A stretch of DNA of 64,000 nucleotides, from positions 1 through 64,000 of the forward strand of contig JACDHS010000002.1 of NCBI GenBank assembly GCA_013820875.1, written 5' to 3'. This stretch comes from Verrucomicrobiota bacterium (lineage in GTDB: Bacteria > Verrucomicrobiota > Verrucomicrobiia > Limisphaerales > JACDHS01). Below are positions 25,666-33,654 of this stretch, one piece after another (position 1 is the first letter of the stretch; the number at the start of each line of letters is the position of its first letter). The translations under genes and the position numbers were made by a program. Below the pieces are notes generated by a model, which saw only the letters and a list, made by a program, of their open reading frames with translations, was not told the origin of the DNA and searched no databases.

Positions 25666-26283
25666 ATGAAGAATGCCCCGAAAAGCTATCTCCTGCTCAT
25701 CTTCGTCTGGCTCTTCTTCTCACTGGCTTGCTTTATCTTCTCCCACGAATTGCTTGTGATGTGGCCAGTGGCGGTGGCTTGCTTTGGCACCGTTTATTTA
25801 GGTGGGCTCGGGCTGTGCGTCTATGGGTGCCTGCTTTCGTGGAAGGTCGCAGCCAAGAGAAGATCGTTCCTGCTGCTCGCTTTTGTAGCGCTGTTTTTAA
25901 CTGTCGCATTATGGAAACAGGGCAATTACGTCGGTGTGCAGGTGCGTTATAGAATGAAGGCGGCGGAGTACGAGCGAGTCGTTCAGCAAATCGCTCAAAA
26001 ATCCGAGGACGGGGCACGAATTGATAGCACATCTGACTACGAGGTTGAACAAGGCTCTCCACTGCGAGTCGCATTTCTCTGGCCAGGTAGTGTTGTGGAT
26101 AACAGGGCGACAATTGTCTATGATGCTTCTGACGAGCTGGCTGCACTCGCATCCGTTAAAGGTAGGATTTTGGATGCCGCCAAAGTAGATTCGAATATTC
26201 GGAGCCTTTCACAAATTTTCGGAGGGAATGTGATCGTGTGTTACCGGCTGAAGAAGAATTGGTATTATTGTTACTTTACGTAG
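25666..26283 (+). CDS. Membrane protein of unknown function
   Basis: 205 residues from the ATG at 25666. Three hydrophobic segments fill the first ~90 residues (YLLLIFVWLFFSLACFIF, LLVMWPVAVACFGTVYLGGL, SFLLLAFVALFLTVALW). The remaining ~115 residues look soluble and mixed alpha/beta, ending in a basic tail (RLKKNWYYCYFT). No family was recognised. It is separated from its neighbours by 40 to 400 bases without clear attC sites, so it may be a decayed cassette or an ordinary accessory gene. Confidence 0.7.
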   Translation: MKNAPKSYLLLIFVWLFFSLACFIFSHELLVMWPVAVACFGTVYLGGLGLCVYGCLLSWKVAAKRRSFLLLAFVALFLTVALWKQGNYVGVQVRYRMKAAEYERVVQQIAQKSEDGARIDSTSDYEVEQGSPLRVAFLWPGSVVDNRATIVYDASDELAALASVKGRILDAAKVDSNIRSLSQIFGGNVIVCYRLKKNWYYCYFT

Positions 26284-26322
26284 AAGAATGAATCGCATGA
26301 ACATTCACGTTGATCCTGGCTT

Positions 26323-26934
26323 ATGAGCCGCAAGAAAAAGCTACTTTCTCTTTCGCTCTGCGTTGTTGGGGCCTTGGCCTTCTCCTGTGCCGTTTATGTT
26401 CAACGGCATCCGCTCATATTTAATGAATCATTTTTTGGTCACGCACACTGTTGGAGAATGGCAGAGGGATATCTGAAACAATACGCCGCTGAGAATGAAG
26501 GTCGGTTTCCGTTTCACACAAATGGCTATGGAGATGCCGTATTACTCATTCCAGACGTTTGGCTCGAATGTTTCAGCGGCGCTGGATATGACACTCAAGC
26601 TTGGATACAGGCGCAAAGGACTGGAAGTGACGTACCGGAAGATCAATGCGGACGGGTGTATGTGCAGGGGCTCAGTCTTACAAACGATCCGGAGATTATT
26701 CTCCTGTTCGACAAAATACCGACCGCCGGGGATCATCGACATTTCTTCAGTCGCATCTGGGCACCACCGGTGCGGGAGGTTGTCAAGATCAAGGGCGCTG
26801 AGATCATTCCTGAAAGTGAGTGGCTAGATGTCACAAAGCGGCAGATCGAGTTGCTGGTTGTTGCCGGAATTTCACGAGAACAGGCAGTCGCCTATTACAC
26901 TGTGAAACAGATCGGTTCCGAACGGGTGGATTAA
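26323..26934 (+). CDS. Signal-anchored protein of unknown function
   Basis: 203 residues. An N-terminal segment (LLSLSLCVVGALAFSCAVYV) is a signal peptide or anchor. The outer part has SFFGHAHCWRMAEGYLKQYA, ENEGRFPFHTNGYGDAV and DKIPTAGDHRHFF. The Tyr-Ala-Ala-Glu-Asn-Glu-Gly-Arg-Phe-Pro pattern and the later DKIPTAGDHRHF recall the C-terminal region of verrucomicrobial and planctomycete 'prepilin-like' exported proteins (AENGRFP and H-x-G-G-rich ends), but the usual pilin methylation site is absent. Function is unknown. Confidence 0.65.
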   Translation: MSRKKKLLSLSLCVVGALAFSCAVYVQRHPLIFNESFFGHAHCWRMAEGYLKQYAAENEGRFPFHTNGYGDAVLLIPDVWLECFSGAGYDTQAWIQAQRTGSDVPEDQCGRVYVQGLSLTNDPEIILLFDKIPTAGDHRHFFSRIWAPPVREVVKIKGAEIIPESEWLDVTKRQIELLVVAGISREQAVAYYTVKQIGSERVD

Positions 26935-27012
26935 CTCTATGTTCCAGAAATGCATTAGGTTTACTGCGATGCTTATTATCGCTCTGACCCTTGGTTAGCA
27001 CCGTCTGCACAC

Positions 27013-27441
27013 ATGAAACCTCGTAGCGTATTAACGATAATAGCTCTTGTGTTCACTTTAGGTGGCTTGAGTCTAATCATCCTGGCTGCGTTCCAGCTTC
27101 GCGAGGTTCGTGCATTTGTCCGCACAGCCGCTGTTGCCGATGGGCGCGTCGTAAAATTGGAATTCGGGAGATCTCCAGGTTTTCGTGGAGGATACAATAC
27201 GGTTTTCACATTTTCGGATGCGTCTGGCCAGAAGCACAAAGGCCACACCTCGTGGTCGACGCGCCCCGGATACAAAGTAGGAGACAAAGTAGTCGTGCTG
27301 TATCAGCCTAAGTCACCTGAGGCAGCCAGAATCCGTAGTTTTCGGGCTCTCTGGCTATTCCCAACTATTTTCGGTTGTCTAGGAATCGCTTTTTCGATGG
27401 TTGGGGCTTTTGTCGGAATGCGTCGTAAGACTTACACGTGA
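27013..27441 (+). CDS. DUF3592-domain membrane protein (possible gene cassette)
   Basis: 142 residues. Two membrane segments (IIALVFTLGGLSLIILAAF and IFGCLGIAFSMVGAFVGM) bracket a small beta domain with the DUF3592 pattern: AVADGRVVKLEF, TVFTFSDASGQKHKGHTS, YKVGDKVVVLYQPKSPEAAR. DUF3592 proteins are small membrane proteins of unknown role that occur often in accessory DNA. A GTTAGCA box lies 19 bases before the start codon, and a degenerate attC-like hairpin follows the gene. Confidence 0.8.
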   Translation: MKPRSVLTIIALVFTLGGLSLIILAAFQLREVRAFVRTAAVADGRVVKLEFGRSPGFRGGYNTVFTFSDASGQKHKGHTSWSTRPGYKVGDKVVVLYQPKSPEAARIRSFRALWLFPTIFGCLGIAFSMVGAFVGMRRKTYT

Positions 27442-27447
27442 GGAAAA

Positions 27448-27525
27448 CGTCGAAAGCCGACTGATCGAGGAGCGCGATCACGCCGCTATTCCAATCGAGC
27501 GTCACTGGCGCGCTCCTCGTCATGA
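27448..27525. other. Degenerate attC-like hairpin
   Basis: The core 'gaggagcgcg' (27467) pairs exactly with 'cgcgctcctc' (27509) and the flanks pair imperfectly. The sequence between includes 'ttccaatcg', which also follows the same core word in the attC site at 24508-24611. The outer GTTRRRY-type box is missing, so this looks like a decayed or partial site. Confidence 0.45.
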
Positions 27526-27536
27526 CTCATCCTGTT

Positions 27537-28628
27537 CTACTTTACTTCCGTCACGTCCGCCTCCTCCTCCTGATTCGCGCAGTAAGTCGCCATGCTGGAG
27601 TCGGCTACCATCTTCCGCAACTTCGCGGGTTGCATCACGCGGATGCCGCCGTCCCATTGGGTGAGCCAGCGTTTGATTTCGACGAGGCTGCTCAGCCTCA
27701 GATGCAATTCCACGCCACCACCCGGAAGGGAAACCAGTTTGGTCATGCCGTTCCATTCCCGTTCGTGGATGTAATCGGCCAGATGCGGTTTGATGCGGAG
27801 GATGACTTCGTAATCGCCGTCGGCGGATTGGAGGCCGAAACTGTTGCCGAGATAAAACTCTGGATCGAAGTCGGCGGGGCGCTCGAATTTTACGCCGGTC
27901 AACGTGAGATCTTTCATGCGCAACAAGGAGAAGCGTTTGACGAGCCCGGTCTTGACTTCCCTGGCCAGCACATACCAGTCGCCACTCATCCAGAACAGGT
28001 GAAGGGGATCGAGAATGCGGTGTTCATGCCCTGGTTGGTTGGGCTTTCGGTATCCCAGTCCCACTTGTGAATTGGTGGCGGCGGCCTGGGCGAGGAAATC
28101 GAGATGTTGCGGGTTTAACTTCGCTCTGTTCGGGGTCCGGATGGAAACGAGATTTCGCCAGTTGGTCCGCTTCTCTTTCAAACGGTTCGGGAGCCCTTTC
28201 GTGAATTCCTTGAGGAGATTCTGCATGCGGCTCTTTAATTCGCACGCCGGGAACTGTGCGACGGATGCCTCCAGGACGGCGATGAGGTGGAGATCGCTTT
28301 CGGTGACGAGTTGGGTGGGGAAATGCAGGACCTCCTCGGTATAGAAGTAGCCACGGTGCAACGGACAGTAGTCAATCGGCAGTTTGAGATCGTTTCGCAT
28401 GTATCTGAGGTCGCGTTCGATGGCTCGTTTTCCTTTTCCGATGAACCTGGAAAGGCTGGGGACATTGGGAAAGCGGCCTGCTTGAATTTGATGATGGATC
28501 TTCAACATCCGCGCTAACTGCGTGCCGGTCATCTTGCGATTCTCGGTGCTTTGATTGCGTTTGGGTGCTGGTTGTTTGGCAGGGGATTGTTTTGATGATG
28601 GTTGGTTGGATGTCTTTTTAGATTTCAC
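27537..28628 (-). CDS. WYL-domain transcriptional regulator
   Basis: 363 residues. A Lys-rich leader of about 30 residues precedes a winged-helix domain (LARMLKIHHQIQAGRFPN, then RFIGKGKRAIERDLRYMRND), followed by a WYL ligand-sensing domain (~residues 170-245: VGLGYRKPNQPGHEHRILDP, LFWMSGDWYVLAREV) and the WCX tail. The Met at residue 33 (MTGTQLARM) is an alternative start. WYL regulators bind nucleotides or nucleic acids and commonly control DNA-damage or defence genes. It borders the cassette-like region and is divergent from plsY. Confidence 0.88.
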   Translation of the reverse strand: MKSKKTSNQPSSKQSPAKQPAPKRNQSTENRKMTGTQLARMLKIHHQIQAGRFPNVPSLSRFIGKGKRAIERDLRYMRNDLKLPIDYCPLHRGYFYTEEVLHFPTQLVTESDLHLIAVLEASVAQFPACELKSRMQNLLKEFTKGLPNRLKEKRTNWRNLVSIRTPNRAKLNPQHLDFLAQAAATNSQVGLGYRKPNQPGHEHRILDPLHLFWMSGDWYVLAREVKTGLVKRFSLLRMKDLTLTGVKFERPADFDPEFYLGNSFGLQSADGDYEVILRIKPHLADYIHEREWNGMTKLVSLPGGGVELHLRLSSLVEIKRWLTQWDGGIRVMQPAKLRKMVADSSMATYCANQEEEADVTEVK

Positions 28629-28743
28629 GCGGGACGGTTATGGCAACAATTTGAAAGGATGCGAGTGGAAAAGGTAATCCCCCCAGGCACTGCCAGATGA
28701 GTAAGCAGCTTTACATTTTCGCGCCACACTACTAAATCGCTGC

Positions 28744-29418
28744 GTGGAAGTTTTTAGCTACATCATCACTGCAGTCGCCGCTTACCTGCTCGGTTCGATC
28801 CCAACTGGTTACATCGTCGCCAAGGCAAAAGGGGTGGATATCCGTTCTGTCGGCAGCGGGAACATCGGGGCCACCAACGTTTTCCGGATTCTAGGCAAGA
28901 AGGCCGGGATCTTTGTTCTGACCGTGGACGCGTTGAAAGGATTTCTGGCAGTGTGGCTGGTTGCGCCGATGATAGCCCGCAATCTGGTTGCGTCAGATTC
29001 GCTTGGCGGAACCGCTTCGATGCTTGCCATTGTTGCGGGAATTTCAGCGATTCTAGGACACAATTATACCTGCTGGCTGAAGTTCAAAGGCGGTAAAGGG
29101 ATTGCAACATCCGCCGGCGTGCTTCTTGGCTTAGTGCCGCTTCCGTTTGTTTTTGCTCTGATTACGTGGATTCTTCTCTTCTTCCTCAGTCGCTATGTTT
29201 CGCTGGCATCCATCGGTGCTGCTGCCATCCTGCCGATCACTACATGGCTGGTTGGTCATTTCGGGGGCAGGTTTTCATACCAAGGTCGATTAGAGTTCAT
29301 CATCGTCACGCTTCTGATGGCGGCACTAGCCATTTACAAACATCGAGCGAATATTCAAAGGTTACTGAACGGGACAGAGAACAGGGTCGGCAAAAAGAAA
29401 ACGGAAACGCCAAAATGA
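28744..29418 (+). CDS. plsY: Glycerol-3-phosphate acyltransferase PlsY
   Basis: 224 residues with five to six membrane helices. The three PlsY motifs are present: GSIPTGYIVAKAKGVDIRSV with GSGNIGATNVFR, GHNYTCWLKFKGGKGIATSA, and a later segment before the basic C terminus. It transfers an acyl group from acyl-phosphate to glycerol 3-phosphate, the first step of phospholipid synthesis, in the inner membrane. It overlaps gpsA by ATGA, the common plsY-gpsA pairing that links production and use of glycerol 3-phosphate. GTG at 28744 is used as start. Confidence 0.95.
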   Translation: MEVFSYIITAVAAYLLGSIPTGYIVAKAKGVDIRSVGSGNIGATNVFRILGKKAGIFVLTVDALKGFLAVWLVAPMIARNLVASDSLGGTASMLAIVAGISAILGHNYTCWLKFKGGKGIATSAGVLLGLVPLPFVFALITWILLFFLSRYVSLASIGAAAILPITTWLVGHFGGRFSYQGRLEFIIVTLLMAALAIYKHRANIQRLLNGTENRVGKKKTETPK

Positions 29419-30395
29419 AAATCGCTGTCATTGGAGCCGGAGCATGGGGAACGGCATTGGCCAACCTCCTGGCGCAGAACAATCATCGCGTCACTTTGTG
29501 GGCGCATAATGCCGCGCGCGCGGATGAGATCCGGGAAACCGGCCGCAATGAACGATACCTCCCGGGAATAGATCTTTCTTCCGCATTGGAAGCGGAAGCT
29601 AATTTGCAAAAAGCAGTTTCTGGAGCGGATTGCGCTGTAATTGCCCTCCCCTCAAAAGCTTTTCGAGAAGTAACCGCTCAACTCGCCGATTTCGCCGGGA
29701 TTGCCGTCAGTGTCACGAAAGGAATTGAGTTTGAATCCGGGTTGACCATGTCCGGCATCCTTCGTGAAACCATGCCACGCGCCATTCCCGCCGCTCTTTC
29801 GGGGCCGACGCTCGCGGCAGAAGTTGCTCGCGGTTTTCCCGCGGCGATTGTCGCAGCGGCAGATCAAGAGTCCACGGCGAGACAGGTGCAGGATGCGTTT
29901 CACCGGCCAAACTTCCGCGTTTACACCTGCAACGACCTGCCCGGGGTGGAACTGGGTGGAGCATTGAAAAACGTTATCGCGATTGCGGCCGGGATGTGTG
30001 ACGGACTCGGGTTCGGCGACAATTCGAAGGCGGCACTGGTGACTCGCGCGATCGCTGAGATTCGCCGACTGGGCGTTGTTTGCGGGGCGCGGACGGAAAC
30101 ATTTTCCGGCTTGAGCGGATTGGGCGACCTGATGGTGACCTGCTTTTCAAGGCTGAGCCGTAATCATACCTTCGGAGAACGCATCGGTCGGGGTGAAAAG
30201 GTAGAAACTCTCATGGAGAGCGCCATCACCATAGCGGAAGGGTATCCGACGGCGCGTTCGGCTCATCGGCTCGCCCAAAAGATGAATGTGGAGACACCCA
30301 TTATTGAGGAAGTTTACGCTACTCTTTATGAAAACAAACCGATTCGCCAGGCACTCCAGGAATTAATGCAACGCGATTTGAAAGCCGAGGATTGA
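29415..30395 (+). CDS. gpsA: Glycerol-3-phosphate dehydrogenase [NAD(P)+] GpsA
   Basis: 326 residues. The ATG at 29415 is chosen because it opens directly with the Rossmann fold MKIAVIGAGAWGTALANLL; an upstream in-frame start at 29166 would be inside plsY. Family motifs follow: VTKGIEFESG, SGPTLAAEVARGFPAAIV, the catalytic Lys in LGGALKNVIAIAAGM, and FSGLSGLGDLMVTCFSRLSR. It reduces dihydroxyacetone phosphate to sn-glycerol 3-phosphate for PlsY, whose gene overlaps it by four bases. Confidence 0.96.
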   Translation: MKIAVIGAGAWGTALANLLAQNNHRVTLWAHNAARADEIRETGRNERYLPGIDLSSALEAEANLQKAVSGADCAVIALPSKAFREVTAQLADFAGIAVSVTKGIEFESGLTMSGILRETMPRAIPAALSGPTLAAEVARGFPAAIVAAADQESTARQVQDAFHRPNFRVYTCNDLPGVELGGALKNVIAIAAGMCDGLGFGDNSKAALVTRAIAEIRRLGVVCGARTETFSGLSGLGDLMVTCFSRLSRNHTFGERIGRGEKVETLMESAITIAEGYPTARSAHRLAQKMNVETPIIEEVYATLYENKPIRQALQELMQRDLKAED

Positions 30396-30498
30396 GGCTG
30401 CCTCTCACGGATGGATGAACCGCTCAAAATTCTCTTCATCCGATCACGAGTCTGTTTCCTGTTTAAATTTATTATCCGCATCGGTTAACATCACCACC

Positions 30499-33492
30499 AT
30501 GAAACGCCCGCTGCTTTGGTTCGCAGGAATTTTGTATAGTTCAGTCGCGCTGATTTCCGCACAAACAGACAAAGACGAATTTCCCCGCCTACCGCCAGTT
30601 GAACCCGCCAAGGCCGAAAAAACATTCGTCTGCCAGGACGGTTTTCAAATGCAACTTCTCGCCGCCGAACCGATGGTCACCGATCCGGTCGCGGCAGTCT
30701 ATGATGAGAACGGGCTGCTCTACGTGGTGGAGATGAACGATTATCCCTACACCGACAAAACAACTCACCAGGCCTGGAAAGACAACACGACTGATAAACC
30801 GATTGGAAAAATCCGCGTGCTCGAAGACACGAATGGGGATGGGAAGTTCGATAAGAGCTATATTTTCGCGGAGAACCTTTCGTGGCCCACTGGCATTGCC
30901 TGCTGGAAAGGTGGCGTGTTTGTCACGGCAACACCCGACATCTGGTATTTCAAAGACACCACCGGCGATCACAAAGCCGATGTGCGGAAGAAAGTTTTCA
31001 CCGGTTTCCGCAAATACAACGTGCAGGCGGTGATGAACAACCCGATCTGGGGTTTAGACAATAAGCTCTACGTCGCGGGTGCCAGCAACGGCGGGAAAGT
31101 TGTTCCGGGTGAAGATCTGAAGGCAAAACCAATTACGATATCCCGTAATGATTATCGCATTGACCCGGTCACTGAGGAGTTTGAACTGATTGCCGGTGGC
31201 GCCCGCTTTGGAAATACGTTCGACAATTATGGCAACCGTTTCATCTGCAACATCCGCAATCCGGCGCAGCAGATCGTCCTGGAAAATAGATATTTCGCGC
31301 GGAACCCGTTTCTCCCGGTGCCGAGCGCGATTTATGATTCGCGCATTCCTGGTGATACTCTTCCGATTTACCGCATAAGCCCGGTGGAACCCTGGCGCGA
31401 ACTGCGCGCGCAACGTTGGTCCGTTGATCCTGCGCAGGCGAAGACTCCACGCAGCGAATTAAGCGGTGGCGGTGTTTTCACATCATCCAGTGGTATCACG
31501 ATTTATCGCGGCGCAGCTTACGCAACCGAATACGATGGTGACGCATTCCTTGGGGAAGTGGCGAACAATGTCATTCATCGCCAAAAACTCACAGCGGATG
31601 GCGTCGTCTTCAAAGCTGAACCCGCCGACGGCAAAGCAGAATTCGTCGCTTCAACTGACACCTGGTTTCGTCCTGTCAATTTCGTCAATGCGCCGGACGG
31701 AACTTTTCACGTTCTCGATATGTATCGCGAAGTCATCGAACATCCATGGTCCATTCCCGATGATATCCGCGAAAATATTGATCTGGAAAGTGGTCGCGAT
31801 CGTGGGCGCATCTACCGATTGGCCCCACCGAACTTCAAAGCGAAAAACATCAAACCGCAACTCGGGAAAGCTTCGACTGCCGAACTGGTGTCACATTTGG
31901 AAAATCCAAACGCCTGGTGGCGCGAAACTGCGCAACGCCTTCTCGTCGAGCGACAGGACAAAACTGCGGTTGGATCGCTACAAAAGCTAATCGAAGGAAA
32001 CCGCACGCCGCTCGGCCGCATCCATGCGCTCTGGACGTTGCAAGGTTTGAACGCGGTGAGTGAAAACGATTTACTCCGCGGGTTGAGCGATGAGTCACCG
32101 CGTGTTCGTGAGCAGGCCATCAAATTGTCCGAAGGCCAGCTCGCAACTTCAAAGGCGTTGTTCGACAAAGTGGCGCAACTCGCAAGCGACAAAGATGCAC
32201 GGGTTCGTTTCCAAGTCGCGCTCAGCGTCGGTGAAGCGGGGCCCCAGGCTACTCCTGTGCTGACACGCATCGCCTTCAAAGACCGTGAAGATCCATGGAT
32301 TCGCGCCGCCGTCAGCAGCGCTACTCCGGACACTTGCGCGCTGTTATTGGCGGCGCTGGCACAGACCGAACAATTCGCCACGGAGGGCGACGGCCCGAAA
32401 TGGATTCGCCAACTCGCCTTCATCGTCGGCGCACAGAACAAGGCGGAAAACATGAACCGCGTGTTAATGGCTTACGATCATTTGCCCTACTGCAAATGTG
32501 ACGCGAATGAGACGCTGATCGTCGGCCTCGGAGAAGGTCTGCGGCAAACTGGCAAAAATTTCCGAACCGCCTTCGCCAACCCGGAGGCGATTGGCGCAGA
32601 GAAGGTTGATGGAATTCTTGCCGGGGCCAAAGCCAACGCACAAACCCGCGAGGCGGACGCGAAAGAACGTCGCACGTCCGTTCAGCTTTTAGGTTTCGAT
32701 GAATTTGCCAATGCGAAACCCATTCTGGAAAAACTACTGGATGCACGTGAATCGCAGGAGATTCAAATCGCAACAGTGCGTTCACTCAGTGGGTTCAAGA
32801 ATGCAGAGGTGGCGAACCTGTTAATTGCTCCATGGCGCAGTATGACCCCAGCGGTGCGGGAGGAAGTTTTGTCGGCGCTCTTCGCCCGCAAGGAACGTTT
32901 GAAGCCGTTGCTCGAAGCAGTTCAATCCGGCATTGTAGCTGCGCCACAAGTTTCAGCGACACGGAAAACCAGTCTGCTCAATCACGCAGATCCTGCTTTG
33001 AAAGAGTTTGCCTCGAAAGTTTTCGGCCAGGAACTCGGTTCCCGCAAAGACGTTTCCGAAAAATATAAGATCAGCCTGTCCTTAAAAGGAAATCGTCAGA
33101 ATGGAGAAAAAGTTTTCGATAACAACTGCATGGTTTGCCATCGCTTTGCCGGAAAGGGCATCGAACTCGGCCCCAATCTCGAAACCGTCCAACAATGGGA
33201 ACCGGAAAAGCTCCTGATGAATATTTTGGAACCAAACCGCGAAGTGGCGTCGAACCATGTCGCCTATGAAATCGAATTGAAAGACGGTTCAACACTTTCC
33301 GGGTTAATCGCTGAAGAAACCGCTTCCAGCATCACACTGAGGCGCGCTGAATCAACGGAAGAAACCATCCTGAGATCGAACATTGAGCGGATCACCAGTT
33401 CCGGGCTCTCGATCATGCCGGAAGGTTTGGAAGCGAATATTCCGCCTCAGGATATGGCCGACCTGCTGGCTTATCTTGCGGGTAAACAGTAA
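30499..33492 (+). CDS. PVC-type membrane-bound dehydrogenase with HEAT repeats and cytochrome c domain
   Basis: 997 residues from the ATG at 30499, which gives a proper signal peptide (LLWFAGILYSSVALISAQ). Residues ~20-440 form a glucose/sorbosone-dehydrogenase-like beta propeller (VAAVYDENGLLYVVEMNDYP, LEDTNGDGKFDKSYIF). Residues ~460-840 are HEAT-like helical repeats. Near residue 880 comes the heme site CMVCH in a cytochrome c domain (GKGIELGPNLETV), with a candidate Met ligand later in SIMPEGLEANIPP. This domain order is a hallmark of planctomycetes and verrucomicrobia. It probably oxidises a sugar or alcohol in the periplasm and passes electrons to the heme. The substrate is unknown. Confidence 0.92.
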   Translation: MKRPLLWFAGILYSSVALISAQTDKDEFPRLPPVEPAKAEKTFVCQDGFQMQLLAAEPMVTDPVAAVYDENGLLYVVEMNDYPYTDKTTHQAWKDNTTDKPIGKIRVLEDTNGDGKFDKSYIFAENLSWPTGIACWKGGVFVTATPDIWYFKDTTGDHKADVRKKVFTGFRKYNVQAVMNNPIWGLDNKLYVAGASNGGKVVPGEDLKAKPITISRNDYRIDPVTEEFELIAGGARFGNTFDNYGNRFICNIRNPAQQIVLENRYFARNPFLPVPSAIYDSRIPGDTLPIYRISPVEPWRELRAQRWSVDPAQAKTPRSELSGGGVFTSSSGITIYRGAAYATEYDGDAFLGEVANNVIHRQKLTADGVVFKAEPADGKAEFVASTDTWFRPVNFVNAPDGTFHVLDMYREVIEHPWSIPDDIRENIDLESGRDRGRIYRLAPPNFKAKNIKPQLGKASTAELVSHLENPNAWWRETAQRLLVERQDKTAVGSLQKLIEGNRTPLGRIHALWTLQGLNAVSENDLLRGLSDESPRVREQAIKLSEGQLATSKALFDKVAQLASDKDARVRFQVALSVGEAGPQATPVLTRIAFKDREDPWIRAAVSSATPDTCALLLAALAQTEQFATEGDGPKWIRQLAFIVGAQNKAENMNRVLMAYDHLPYCKCDANETLIVGLGEGLRQTGKNFRTAFANPEAIGAEKVDGILAGAKANAQTREADAKERRTSVQLLGFDEFANAKPILEKLLDARESQEIQIATVRSLSGFKNAEVANLLIAPWRSMTPAVREEVLSALFARKERLKPLLEAVQSGIVAAPQVSATRKTSLLNHADPALKEFASKVFGQELGSRKDVSEKYKISLSLKGNRQNGEKVFDNNCMVCHRFAGKGIELGPNLETVQQWEPEKLLMNILEPNREVASNHVAYEIELKDGSTLSGLIAEETASSITLRRAESTEETILRSNIERITSSGLSIMPEGLEANIPPQDMADLLAYLAGKQ

Positions 33493-33654
33493 TATGCCTG
33501 GCTGCGGGGGCTTAACTGCATTCTTCCTTCCGGTGATACCTCTGTAACTCCGGAAAATGGTGATGACAGTTAACGGTATCAAAATTAGTTCTACCGCCCA
33601 ATTGGCAAAGAAGGTAGGGTCGCAGCACTCTAAACCGGGTTGGTCGCCAAAACT

